Assembly (NCBI GenBank): GCA_020349245.1 | Contig: CP070764.1 | Coordinates: 3,210,931 to 3,253,752, forward strand | From: Chloroflexota bacterium | Lineage (GTDB): Bacteria; Chloroflexota; Anaerolineae; Anaerolineales; UBA4823 | Direction: 5' to 3' | Length of the DNA stretch: 42,822 nt | In this document: positions 26,796 through 34,918 of the stretch, one piece after another | Layout: the number at the start of each line of letters is the position of its first letter | How positions within the stretch are numbered: position 1 is the first letter of the stretch | The notes under the pieces: model-generated | Database searches by the model: none | What the model was told of the DNA's origin: nothing | The model's input: the letters and a program-made list of their open reading frames with translations, nothing else | Position numbers and translations under genes: made by a program

Positions 26796-27102
26796 CATGA
26801 AATTCTTCGGGCTGCATAGATCGACATGCAGTCCTTTTTGTTTATCGTCGAGATGCTGGGGAGTGAAACTGCGGGTTGATGATCTTCTTGCTTTACGATT
26901 CAGGCTGGTAAATCTTCCCGTGATCAGCAAGCCTCACAAGGGCACGGTGTGGGTCCTTTTGGGATGTGTCCTCTGCTTCCCGCATGTGGAAGGATGACCC
27001 AGTGGCAACTTTTTATATTGCCTGAGCCCAATCAGTCACCGAACAATACTGGATTCGAAATCTTCCTGTGGCAAAAAAGAGGCTGCAAAAATTAAAAGAG
27101 AT
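26796..27102. other. Intergenic region between convergent genes, no gene seen
   Basis: About 300 bp between RidA (plus) and the molybdenum dehydrogenase (minus), which converge here. No convincing frame, and no strong bidirectional terminator was found by eye. Confidence 0.5.
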
Positions 27103-29787
27103 TCAACCTGCCCGGATTGCACCTAAAACTCTATCCGGGGTAAATGGGATCTCCCTCAGGCGAATGCCGACTGCATCGAAAATCGCGTTGGCGATTGCCG
27201 CAGGAGTTGGTCCCTGAGCGGCTTCGCCGCTTCCTAAGAACGGCAGTCCAGGACGATTGAGCAGTATGGTTTCGATCTTGGGTGTATTTGGGAAGCGTAA
27301 GATCGGGTAGCTATCCCAATCGCGGCTGGTTATCCCCTGCTGGTTGAATAACACCTGCTCATACAGTGTCCAGCTGGCAGATTGGATGAAAGCGCCTTCC
27401 AGCTGGTTGCTCAATCCATCCGCACTGGCAATCTGACCCGCATCTGCGGCGATGACAGCCCGGTTCAAATGAACCTCTCCACTATGGGGATCAACTTCTA
27501 CCTCCACGATCAAAGCCGTGTAGCACTGCCGGTTTTTATATTGAGCGAAGGCGATTCCCCTTCCGTGGTTCTCTCCTCGACGGGCATCCCTGGAGTCCCA
27601 GGAAGCTTTTTCAGCTGCAGCCCTGATCACCGCTTTTGCTCTTTCATCCGCGAGGTGTCTCAGCCGAAATTCTACTGGATCAATTACAGCAGCATGTGCC
27701 AATTCGTCCATGAAGGACTCGATGGCAAAGACATTGCCATATGCCCCCAAACTGCGCAGGGCAGAAACGCGCAGCGGGCTGTCAGGGACAAAGTGTTTCA
27801 CAATTCTCCGCCGGGGGAAGCTGTACAGCGGGTCTGCATTGCGGTGGCTGCCAACATGAGATGCCAGAACGGGCTGGGGTACAGGACGAGAAAATGGCTC
27901 CGCGACATGCCAGGCGGACAGCAAACCCGATGTCTCACCCCCAGATCTGCTGCGGCCTAAATGGGGGTAGCTCCAGACGTCATGGTTCCAATCAATCACT
28001 TTCCCTCCTGCAGCGAGGCTGGCCTGCATTTTGATCACCATTGCAGGACCATATGGCTCCCAGGTGTGTTCGTCGCTCCTTGTCCACTTAAGGGTGATTG
28101 GTTTTCCGGGAAACGCCTGGGCCAGCAGGGCGGCATCAAGCGCGGCATCATCTGCACCGTTGTGCCCGTAACTACCAGCGGCTTCCACATGGATCACACG
28201 AATTTCATCTTCCTGCATGCCGAGGATCTGGGCAATTGCAGATCGGATCGGGTACACGCCTTGGCTGTGGACCCACAGGGTCAATTTTCCATTGACAGCC
28301 AAGGCAACTGCTGCTGATGGACCCAATGAGGCGTGCATCTGGAAGGGTCGAAAATAAGTCGAAAACAATGTTTCCACGGCATCCGGGGGGCTCTTGATGG
28401 CTGGAATGGTACCTTCAACTGCTGTTCCATCCTGGACCAAGAAAGATTGGCGGGGTTGGTTAAGCATATAGGTATATAAGTCTTGATCTGGCAGTATTAA
28501 ATCGCCCTGCCAGGTTGTCGAACTGCGCAGCAGTTCAAGGGCATCGATCGCTTGCTCTTCACGTTCGCAGATCACACCCAGGAAGCTGCCATCTTGTACA
28601 ACCTTGATAACGCCTGGCGCATGGCTTACCCTTTCCTGGTCAAAGGAAATCAACCTGGCATTGTAGTGAGGTGGCCTCAGTACTCGACCATGAACCATGC
28701 CGGGAAAATCGAGGTCATGGACAAAAACCTGGGTACCGCACACTTTATCAGCCAGATCGATGCGCTTATTGGGTTTACCAAGCAGGGTATAATTCTCGGG
28801 ATTTTTGGGCTGGGCTATCCCCCTGACCGGCTGGCCGAAAAGCCGGCCTCCAAAGAGTTCCCAGTAGCTGGTGCTACGACCCGTTTGAGGATCAAGGATA
28901 GTACCATCCTGGATTACGAGTCGCTCGATGGGTGCTTCAAATTCTTCGTAGGCTATGGAGAGTAAAAGATTCCTCACCTCCGCAGCGGCAAGGCGGATCG
29001 CTTGCCCGGTGGTTTCCATCGACATGCTGCCGACGGTTAGACCTTCATCTGGAGAATGGTTTGTATCAGTAGTGGCAACCTTAATTCGCTCAAGGGATAC
29101 ATCCAGCTCTTCAGCCCCGATCAACGCCACGGCGGTTTTAATTCCCTGACCTAATTCCACTTTACCCGTGAATAGAGTGATGGTCTCATCGGTGTTGATC
29201 CGAATCCAGGAGTCTAGATCCGGGTTTTGCCTCAAGGTGTATGGTAATTCAATGGGCGCAGGGAAAAATAGACCTTGACTCAAAGGTTCAAATCCTTCAC
29301 TGACAGTATAGTTCCTCTCGGGGTCAGGGTATCCGATTCTCAATCGAATTGCTCTGCGTATTCGGTGGTAAACTCCGCAGCGACAAAGGTTTTTCTCTAA
29401 TGCCACCTGAATATCCTGATCTGTTGGATAGCGGAGTTGATTTAATAAACCTTGTGCGGCGAGGATCATACCGGGCGTGCAGAAACCGCACTGGGCAGCC
29501 TGTTCTTCGATGAAAGCTTCTTGTAGTGGGTGGAGCTGATCAACCTTGCCTAATCCTTCAATGGTCAGGATAGGTAGGCCAACTACATTCTTCACCGGCA
29601 GTTTGCAGGTGGGGACCGCTTGACCATCGATGATCACCTTACAAGCGCCGCATTGTTCTGAACCACAGCCGTATTTCGCGCCTTTTAAACCCAGATCATT
29701 TCGCAGAACAAAAAGTAAAGGCGTTTCTGGTTCGACCAGAACCGCCCGTTGTTCACCATTAACCTGTAGCATGATTTGGTCAGCCAT
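27103..29787 (-). CDS. Molybdenum hydroxylase: fused [2Fe-2S] and molybdopterin subunits (isoquinoline-oxidoreductase type)
   Basis: An 894-aa single-chain fusion starting at ATG 29785-29787, with AGGAG 5 nt upstream. Residues 1-150 equal the small subunit: ferredoxin cluster Cys41/46/49/61 and helical cluster Cys100/103/135/137. Residues about 190-894 are the large subunit of the IorB/xanthine-dehydrogenase group: FTGKVELGQGIKT binding the cofactor, and GSGEAAQGPTPAAIANAIFDAVG near the C-terminus with the Glu that activates the hydroxylating water. It hydroxylates an aldehyde or N-heterocycle with water as oxygen donor. There is no FAD subunit in the fusion or nearby, so electrons probably go to a cytochrome or other acceptor, as for isoquinoline 1-oxidoreductase. 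No Tat motif is seen at the N-terminus. Moco insertion (XdhC) genes are not in view. Confidence 0.92.
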   Translation of the reverse strand: MADQIMLQVNGEQRAVLVEPETPLLFVLRNDLGLKGAKYGCGSEQCGACKVIIDGQAVPTCKLPVKNVVGLPILTIEGLGKVDQLHPLQEAFIEEQAAQCGFCTPGMILAAQGLLNQLRYPTDQDIQVALEKNLCRCGVYHRIRRAIRLRIGYPDPERNYTVSEGFEPLSQGLFFPAPIELPYTLRQNPDLDSWIRINTDETITLFTGKVELGQGIKTAVALIGAEELDVSLERIKVATTDTNHSPDEGLTVGSMSMETTGQAIRLAAAEVRNLLLSIAYEEFEAPIERLVIQDGTILDPQTGRSTSYWELFGGRLFGQPVRGIAQPKNPENYTLLGKPNKRIDLADKVCGTQVFVHDLDFPGMVHGRVLRPPHYNARLISFDQERVSHAPGVIKVVQDGSFLGVICEREEQAIDALELLRSSTTWQGDLILPDQDLYTYMLNQPRQSFLVQDGTAVEGTIPAIKSPPDAVETLFSTYFRPFQMHASLGPSAAVALAVNGKLTLWVHSQGVYPIRSAIAQILGMQEDEIRVIHVEAAGSYGHNGADDAALDAALLAQAFPGKPITLKWTRSDEHTWEPYGPAMVIKMQASLAAGGKVIDWNHDVWSYPHLGRSRSGGETSGLLSAWHVAEPFSRPVPQPVLASHVGSHRNADPLYSFPRRRIVKHFVPDSPLRVSALRSLGAYGNVFAIESFMDELAHAAVIDPVEFRLRHLADERAKAVIRAAAEKASWDSRDARRGENHGRGIAFAQYKNRQCYTALIVEVEVDPHSGEVHLNRAVIAADAGQIASADGLSNQLEGAFIQSASWTLYEQVLFNQQGITSRDWDSYPILRFPNTPKIETILLNRPGLPFLGSGEAAQGPTPAAIANAIFDAVGIRLREIPFTPDRVLGAIRAG

Positions 29788-29978
29788 CGTCACTCCTGGG
29801 TGGGGAATTAATTAAATTATAGATCATCCCTGGCGGTCGATGTGCACTTCGCTGATTGAAGCAACCCTATCTAGCACAACAGATAGACTCATGGATGCAC
29901 AAAAGAGATAGACGAGCTGGTCCGGGTAGATTTTATCCGGGCATCACTTGCTGTTGGAAAGTTTCGTATCCCTGATAT

Positions 29979-30290
29979 TCATTGGGTAGAATATTTCACC
30001 TGCTGGTGGGCGTCAATTACCTGCCAGATCAAGAAAATCACCCCATAGGCTGCGAATAAATCGTGCAGCGCTCGGGGAAGTGTTGCCGCCCAGAAGGGGC
30101 TGGTTTCTGGTGACATTGCGGCATATGCACTTAAAAAGATGGTATTTAGATTCCCCACGATGATGGTAGCAACAAGAATGGCTGCGCCGCGCTCACTTTT
30201 CCCTGCGTACATCTGTCCTAAACCAGGGACAGGGATGGAAAGTATGCTGGCAATATACGGGTTTCGCTTTTTTCTCATCGATTTTTTCAT
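29979..30290 (-). CDS. Small membrane protein, TM2/DUF5683-like
   Basis: A 103-aa protein with a basic N-terminus (MKKSMRKKRNPYIASILS), a Pro-Gly-rich loop IPVPGLGQMYAGKSERGAAIL, then two or three hydrophobic segments. The motif PGLGQxYxGxxxxG-hh is typical of small TM2-type membrane proteins. No function is established. The start is uncertain: the first ATG (30288-30290) abuts GAAAGG with no spacer, while the ATG at 30276-30278 has it 11-12 nt upstream. It lies 44 nt downstream of the methyltransferase gene on the same strand, possibly co-transcribed. The C-terminal VIDAHQQVKYSTQ is likely cytosolic. Confidence 0.75.
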   Translation of the reverse strand: MKKSMRKKRNPYIASILSIPVPGLGQMYAGKSERGAAILVATIIVGNLNTIFLSAYAAMSPETSPFWAATLPRALHDLFAAYGVIFLIWQVIDAHQQVKYSTQ

Positions 30291-30334
30291 CCTTTCATCT
30301 TGTAATCAAGTCGCGTTATCTAGACCAGCCAAAT

Positions 30335-30943
30335 TCATTCTTCTTCCTGGTTTCTTGTGATATTTCCATCTGGTCCCGTACCTCTCCACCCAAGGAATTT
30401 AAAATATCGGGGGACAAGTTTGCAGTATAGCTCATACTCCTCTCCAAACAACCTGCGTAGATGTTCCTCTTCAGTCCGGATCACGGAGTGCGTGACTACT
30501 GCCAGTGAAATTCCCCAGCCTACTGCATACCAGGATGGCCAGAGAATCACGAATCCAGCGATATAGATCCAGCAGCCTAATACCTGGGGATTTCTGGAGA
30601 TCTTATAAAATTCTGTGTCTTTCAGCCGGCTTGTTTTCAACCCCAGGGATTGGCGGATACCCAGCCGGAACATATTAATGAGAATTATCGATAGTCCAAT
30701 GGCGAGAATGCCACACCCAGAATACCGGACGATATCATTGCCTCCCGATTCTGGCCAATATTGAGGCAGGTATATGATCGGAAAGCCTCCATAAATGAAG
30801 AAAATCAAGGCCTGCAGGCTGGCAGTCCCACCTTTCAAATGGCCAAGCAACAAATAATCCCGGCGAACTGCAGACCGGATAAGGAGCAGGGAAGCCAGGG
30901 TCAAAAACGAAATGGATACAAGGTAAACCAAAAGTGTGTTCAC
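30335..30943 (-). CDS. Isoprenylcysteine/phospholipid methyltransferase-like membrane protein (ICMT/PEMT family)
   Basis: A 202-aa protein with about five transmembrane segments. The C-terminal part carries the ICMT/PEMT pattern: LKTSRLKDTEFYKISRNPQVLGCWIYIAG, then HSVIRTEEEHLRRLFGEEYELYC with the conserved Glu-Glu, and VPRYF. These SAM-dependent integral membrane enzymes methylate phospholipid heads, prenyl-cysteines or small lipids; the substrate is unknown in bacteria. It starts at GTG 30941-30943 with no strong SD, so the start is uncertain. It precedes the TM2-like gene in the same direction. Confidence 0.83.
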   Translation of the reverse strand: MNTLLVYLVSISFLTLASLLLIRSAVRRDYLLLGHLKGGTASLQALIFFIYGGFPIIYLPQYWPESGGNDIVRYSGCGILAIGLSIILINMFRLGIRQSLGLKTSRLKDTEFYKISRNPQVLGCWIYIAGFVILWPSWYAVGWGISLAVVTHSVIRTEEEHLRRLFGEEYELYCKLVPRYFKFLGWRGTGPDGNITRNQEEE

Positions 30944-31146
30944 TTGGCAGTCTCAGAATCAGTTGCGTTGTGATAAGTATATGATTGAGAAGCACCATGC
31001 AGCCAGCCGGGAGAATTATTATGTTTCCGTAATCAGCTGGTTAATATCGAGTGGTATTCGCTTCGCAGGTTCGAGACACGGGCAGATCGCCTCGCAGGAA
31101 AGAGAGATGAAAAGGATCGCACCGTACCAATCATTCAAAAAAATTC

Positions 31147-31617
31147 TTATAAAAAGAGGATTAATGTTCTGCCATCTGCAGTTACTTTATAACTTTGCAA
31201 TGGAGATTCGGCTGGTGGATGAAGAACGTTGCCAGATAGATCAAACCGCGAGCGCAGACCGCTGCAGGCAAAGCTCTCTTCATTATGCAGGTAATTCAAT
31301 TCTTTTCCTCGATGGGTGCACCGGTTTTCGAAGGCAAGGTATGAATCTTCTCGCAAATGAACAAGGATGATTTTATGTCCATCGCCATTACTGTCCGGCA
31401 GGGAAAGTTGAACGGCTTCCCCAGGGTTCTTGAAGTTATCAATTCTGGATATATGAACAATTACTTTGCTGCCTTCTCTGTGATAACTATCTGATGGTGC
31501 AAAGGGGGTGCTGGAAGTTCCGCTGCCTGTACAGCCGCTGGCAACTGTTGAGCCGAGAAGAATCGCAGCAATTGAGCAGCCTGATAAATGGATGAACTCA
31601 CGCCGATCAATGGACAT
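31147..31617 (-). CDS. Rieske-like [2Fe-2S] domain lipoprotein lacking the box II histidine
   Basis: A 156-aa protein starting at ATG 31615-31617, with AGGAG 5 nt upstream. A Tat-like signal (DRREFI followed by a hydrophobic stretch) and a lipobox-like TVASGC (Cys29) suggest a folded, exported lipoprotein. Rieske box I is intact (Cys100-Thr-His102-Arg-Gly). Box II reads Cys118-Ser-Gly-Leu121-Arg-Ser-Arg-Phe-Asp, where Cys-x-x-His-Gly-Ser is expected, so the second histidine ligand is Leu. The rest aligns well through the Ser-Arg-Phe-Asp-x-x-Gly stretch. Cluster binding may be lost or altered. It is the last gene of the TetR operon, 82 nt after the flavodoxin. It is probably real, not a pseudogene, as the frame is open and the SD good. 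Confidence 0.82.
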   Translation of the reverse strand: MSIDRREFIHLSGCSIAAILLGSTVASGCTGSGTSSTPFAPSDSYHREGSKVIVHISRIDNFKNPGEAVQLSLPDSNGDGHKIILVHLREDSYLAFENRCTHRGKELNYLHNEESFACSGLRSRFDLSGNVLHPPAESPLQSYKVTADGRTLILFL

Positions 31618-31699
31618 TGTATCTCCTAACCCCGCAGGTAATAAATTCTCATTACAAGCGGGCAGTGCTGATTATTTGTTCCTCGTCGCAGGTAAGCCA

Positions 31700-32158
31700 T
31701 TATTGGCTGATGACTGCCATAATGGATGACGCCCAATCTTGTGCCCGCTCCAGCTCTCCCTCGTATAAGGGGCCCTGGCGGGCGACGACGTGGAAAGTCT
31801 CGGGTGGGACAATTCGTTTTCCGCCTAACTTGCGCAATTTCCTGGCCAGTTTCTTGGCCGCGGTAAATCGGGAAAGGAAAGCGGACATCTTGTAGGAAGT
31901 ATCGAATGCTGCTACGGGCATTCCGCGCAAGATGCGCTTGGGGAGTTGCTCAAAAACTGGCCGAACTGCTTCCGGGAGATTCATATTGTGGGTTGGTGTG
32001 CCCATCACGACTAAATCGACATCTTTCAAATCTTCAACCACTAGCTGGTCTGAGCTGATCGTGTTCACGGTGCCGTGATTTGCCAGTTCGGATGATATCC
32101 TTTCCGCAATTTGTTGTGTGTGACCGAATTTTGAGAAATAGACGACAAGAGATTTCAT
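31700..32158 (-). CDS. Flavodoxin-like protein
   Basis: A 152-aa flavodoxin fold starting at ATG 32156-32158, directly after the TAA of the upstream gene with a single-base gap. AAGGA lies 8 nt upstream, inside the previous gene. The FMN phosphate loop is YFSKFGHTQQIAE (Ser-x-x-Gly-x-Thr), followed by DLVVMGTPTHNMNLPEAV and GMPVAAFDTSYKMS. These are the loops of long-chain or MioC/WrbA-like domains. It is predicted as a cytoplasmic electron carrier or FMN-dependent reductase. It is in an operon with TetR, transglutaminase-like and Rieske-like genes. A longer frame starting 39 nt upstream would overlap the transglutaminase gene and is rejected. Confidence 0.86.
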   Translation of the reverse strand: MKSLVVYFSKFGHTQQIAERISSELANHGTVNTISSDQLVVEDLKDVDLVVMGTPTHNMNLPEAVRPVFEQLPKRILRGMPVAAFDTSYKMSAFLSRFTAAKKLARKLRKLGGKRIVPPETFHVVARQGPLYEGELERAQDWASSIMAVISQ

Positions 32159-32159
32159 T

Positions 32160-32780
32160 TTATAGATCCTTTCCAGTGAAATAATAGCGGTGAGCATTGA
32201 CTGCGGTGGCTCCCCAGTATGTAAGCAGCTTCAGCGCCGGGGATACCTCTGATATTTCCGAGAGGGGTATGAATTCCAGTTCACCTGTCTCTTCATTATA
32301 GAAAAGCGAGTCGATATATCGATTCTCAGCACCTAGGCTTACGCTGACCCAGGCATGAGAGGTGATTTTCCCGTCCGGGAACCTGTTGTGGAAAGCGTGG
32401 ACGACCCTGGCGCTGAAACCCAATTGGTTCAGCAGGTAGGAGAGGGCATCAGCATGCTGTAAGCAGTAGCCGTAACCCCTGCTGAAAGATATTCCTGGAG
32501 AATCAAAGCTGTTCCGCCGGGAGTAAACCATTCTATCCGCGACCAGCGAACGGGCTGCTTCGACAAGCGACCAGCCTGTTTTCCTGGAGTCCTTCAATTG
32601 TTGGACTGCCTGTTCAAGGGTCAATTCTTTCACGCCGGGTCGCACCCCGGTCGGCAAGGTTAACGTGGCAGGGAGGGCATAGAGGGGAACGCCAACCATA
32701 ATTATGATCATTGAAAATAGTGAGAATTTTGCGGCTTGCATGCCTGCTTTTCCTATCTTTCGGGGCCGCGGAGAATTCAT
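32160..32780 (-). CDS. Transglutaminase-like cysteine protease-fold protein
   Basis: A 206-aa protein with an N-terminal signal-anchor (about 15-37) and an extracytoplasmic transglutaminase-like domain. The triad is visible: Cys106 in GYGYCLQHADAL, His142 in KITSHAWVSVSLG and Asp157 in RYIDSLF. Such domains act as proteases, amidases or transglutaminases, often on the cell surface. The start ATG 32778-32780 overlaps the TetR stop by 4 nt (ATGA), so the two are translationally coupled. The next gene, a flavodoxin, follows 1 nt after its TAA. The substrate is unknown. The pairing with a flavodoxin is unusual. Confidence 0.83.
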   Translation of the reverse strand: MNSPRPRKIGKAGMQAAKFSLFSMIIIMVGVPLYALPATLTLPTGVRPGVKELTLEQAVQQLKDSRKTGWSLVEAARSLVADRMVYSRRNSFDSPGISFSRGYGYCLQHADALSYLLNQLGFSARVVHAFHNRFPDGKITSHAWVSVSLGAENRYIDSLFYNEETGELEFIPLSEISEVSPALKLLTYWGATAVNAHRYYFTGKDL

Positions 32781-33376
32781 GCTCGCAAAGCCCTAAGGAT
32801 AAATTCAGATACCTGGTTTGGTGGAAACCATTGTTTGCCGCGCTCATTTACTTGTGAGCCAGTTCCCAGGTAGATAGTCATGATCAATCCAGCCGTTGAC
32901 CCCGGTTCGACTTCTCGGAATATGCCTCTTTCGATGCCCAGAGCGAGAATCTCCTGGCTCAACAGCTGGAACATGGGTAAGTAGGCTTCATACATGCTTG
33001 TTTTGAACTCGGCATCTGGTCCATTCAATGTGGTGAATAAAACCCTTCCCTGGGGGAGATTCTCTGTAACCCAGGTGAAACCAGCAAGAAAGAATCGCTC
33101 CATGCGGCGAGCCGGATCGCTTTCTTCCAGCACCTGACTTTGCATATAATGCAAATGGTTGGCTGCAATTTCGTCGATTAATGCCAGCATCAATGAACGT
33201 TTGCTCTCGAAATAGTTATATATTGTGCCCTTGGCAAAACCAGCATTTCGGGAAATGTTGTTGATGTTGGCGTTCTCAAATCCTTCACGGGCAAATTCCT
33301 CCGTCGCGGCTTGTAATAGGAGCGTACGAGTTTCTACCATGATGCTTTCTCGGTCGGATTCTTTGTGACGGGGCAT
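32777..33376 (-). CDS. TetR/AcrR family repressor
   Basis: A 199-aa protein starting at ATG 33374-33376, with GAGGAG 6 nt upstream. The TetR HTH spans about 20-65: ATEEFAREGFENANINNISRNAGFAKGTIYNYFESKRSLMLALIDE. The C-terminal ligand domain is helical, has no family-specific motif and gives no clue to the inducer. A 28-bp palindrome (33391-33418) overlapping the -10 region sits 15 nt upstream, so autorepression is very likely. It is the first gene of the operon with transglutaminase-like, flavodoxin and Rieske-like genes, overlapping the next by ATGA. Confidence 0.93.
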   Translation of the reverse strand: MPRHKESDRESIMVETRTLLLQAATEEFAREGFENANINNISRNAGFAKGTIYNYFESKRSLMLALIDEIAANHLHYMQSQVLEESDPARRMERFFLAGFTWVTENLPQGRVLFTTLNGPDAEFKTSMYEAYLPMFQLLSQEILALGIERGIFREVEPGSTAGLIMTIYLGTGSQVNERGKQWFPPNQVSEFILRALRA

Positions 33377-33390
33377 GAGGTCTCCTCGAT

Positions 33391-33418
33391 TAATATGGGT
33401 GGGCGGTCACCCATATTA
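33391..33418 (-). promoter_or_regulatory. TetR operator palindrome
   Basis: Perfect inverted repeat with 11-bp arms TAATATGGGTG/CACCCATATTA and a 6-nt spacer GGCGGT. It overlaps the -10 hexamer (33415-33420), so repressor binding would block RNA polymerase. Placement 15 nt before the TetR ATG is as expected for an autoregulated TetR gene. Confidence 0.85.
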
Positions 33419-33442
33419 TACATTAAGATCCCCCTTTGTCAA
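33415..33442 (-). promoter_or_regulatory. Consensus sigma-70 promoter of the tetR operon
   Basis: On the minus strand, TTGACA (33442-33437) is followed 16 bp later by TATAAT (33420-33415), both perfect consensus hexamers. The transcription start should fall near 33405-33409, inside the operator. Confidence 0.85.
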
Positions 33443-33591
33443 GAGCGAAACTCGGAGATATCGATTGAATCGGATACCGCTGCACAGAGCAGCGGATCTG
33501 TCCAGGTGATCATCACCAATCGTGAGCATTTTTCGGGTTGTGATAAACTCAATCCAGAAATGAAAGAGAATTTACAAGGAGTGAAAAAGAA

Positions 33592-33879
33592 ATGGCTAAA
33601 ATTCGCAGGTTGGTCCTTGATACCTTGAAACCCCACGAACCAAACATCATCGATCTGGCTGATGCGCTTGGCGAGATAGAAGGTGTCGCTGCGGTAAATA
33701 TCAGTATCTATGAGATTGATCGCAAAGTGGAAAATGCCAAGGTTACTATCGAGGGTGATGATATCTCTTTTGATGAAGTTTCGGCAACGATCAGGGACAT
33801 GGGGGGCACAATCCATTCAGTCGATGAAGTTGTGGCTGGTAAATTAATCATCGATGATGCAGAGACGCTGCAGGATTGA
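33592..33879 (+). CDS. DUF211 family protein
   Basis: A 95-aa protein starting at ATG 33592, with AAGGAG 10 nt upstream. The sequence MAKIRRLVLDTLKPHEPNI, then GVAAVNISIYEIDRKVENAKVTIEGDDISFDEV and GTIHSVDEVVAGK, is clearly DUF211, a ferredoxin-like (ACT-type) fold typical of archaea and some bacteria. Members form ring oligomers, but function is not established. It is followed 30 nt later by a VIT/CCC1-type transporter on the same strand. The pair suggests a link to metal handling; this is inference. It lies 215 nt from the divergent TetR gene. Confidence 0.9.
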   Translation: MAKIRRLVLDTLKPHEPNIIDLADALGEIEGVAAVNISIYEIDRKVENAKVTIEGDDISFDEVSATIRDMGGTIHSVDEVVAGKLIIDDAETLQD

Positions 33880-33909
33880 TTTTTCCCAAAAATTTAAACA
33901 ACAGCATAG

Positions 33910-34566
33910 GTGGAAGACAAGGTGCGGGACCTAGTGAAGGACCTGCATAAGATATCGGAGAGTGTGCAAATGAGATCTCTGCTTGAAGCCATCTCATATT
34001 TACGGGAATATGACAAGCTGGCGAACATCAGTGAAATTGCCAGACGTTATTTTGCCATGAATGCTTTTGATGGCGTATTAACTATCATTGGAGTATTAAT
34101 GGGCAACTACATAGCCGGTGTGAACAATGCCCGCATCGTTTTAAGCACCGGTTTGGCAACCAGCATTGCGATGGGGATTTCTGGGTTGTGGGGGGCATAC
34201 CTGACAGAATCTGCGGAGAGAAAACGGGACCTTGATGAATTGAGCCAGTTTACACTAACGGATCTCCAGAATACACGAATTGGTCGAGCGTCGAGAGCCG
34301 CGATCGTGATCGTTTCTGTTGTGGATGGTCTCTCTCCTTTTATGGCCGCCTTTATAGTGTTGCTGCCCTTTTTCGTCGCCTTTAATTTCGCCGATCTTTC
34401 CCTGGCTTATTACACAGCACTTGGATTGGCATTGCTGACACTTTTCAGTCTGGGATTGTTTCTTGGGAAAATCTCTCAAGGCAGGATGATTGTCTATGGT
34501 CTCAAAACCGTTTTAGCGGGTGTGGTTTCGATTGTGATCAGCTTCATTCTGGGGGTAAGCGGGTAA
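33910..34566 (+). CDS. VIT1/CCC1 family metal-ion transporter-like protein
   Basis: A membrane protein of 218 aa with about five transmembrane segments. The core ARRYFAMNAFDGVLTIIGVLMGNYIAG matches the vacuolar-iron-transporter (VIT1/CCC1) family, in which such members are often found in archaea. TM segments follow at about 80-100, 130-155, 160-185 and 195-215. The start is uncertain: GTG 33910 has no SD, GTG 33922 has AGGTGG 8 nt upstream, and ATG 33970 has GGAGAG about 8 nt upstream; any of these keeps the core intact. Likely iron/manganese transport into a compartment or out of the cell. It is co-directional with DUF211, 30 nt away, probably one operon. Confidence 0.85.
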   Translation: MEDKVRDLVKDLHKISESVQMRSLLEAISYLREYDKLANISEIARRYFAMNAFDGVLTIIGVLMGNYIAGVNNARIVLSTGLATSIAMGISGLWGAYLTESAERKRDLDELSQFTLTDLQNTRIGRASRAAIVIVSVVDGLSPFMAAFIVLLPFFVAFNFADLSLAYYTALGLALLTLFSLGLFLGKISQGRMIVYGLKTVLAGVVSIVISFILGVSG

Positions 34567-34918
34567 GTATATCCCGGTTTAGGAAATCAAAATGCTGGCA
34601 GAGGCAGAGGATTCTCATTTTTAGGCAAATATTCACCGTAAATTTCACCCAAATAGGGTTATAATAGTCTGGTTATATTATGAAATTAATTTGATTCTCT
34701 CGACGGATGAGATCAATTAATTTCTTGCGAGATTTTTGTGGGCGATTTTCTGTTTCTCCAAGGACATGCTGAGATAAAAATAGCCAACCATTCTCCAGAA
34801 TTCATTCGGGTGGAGGGCTTTTATATCCCATGCAGGGTATTTTATTCGTGCAACGGAAGGTAGCCCGAATCTGCTGGGAAGGAACTTTCTCTCCCCACCT
34901 TCTGTAGGAGGAATTTCT
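34567..34918 (+). other. Intergenic leader of the EamA gene with AT-rich hairpin
   Basis: No gene seen. An inverted repeat (GAAATTAATTTGAT at 34682-34695 and ATCAATTAATTTC at 34712-34724) extends inward to TCTC/GAGA, giving about 16-17 bp with one or two bulged bases and a 9-nt loop (34700-34708). It ends 195 nt before the GTG. A TATAAT at 34660-34665 upstream has no good -35. No riboswitch consensus recognised. Confidence 0.4.

Noticed and set aside
34769..34774. CTGAGA in the EamA leader as part of a TPP riboswitch
   Set aside because: The other invariant parts of the THI box (such as ACCTGATC and the GGGTGC arm) are absent.
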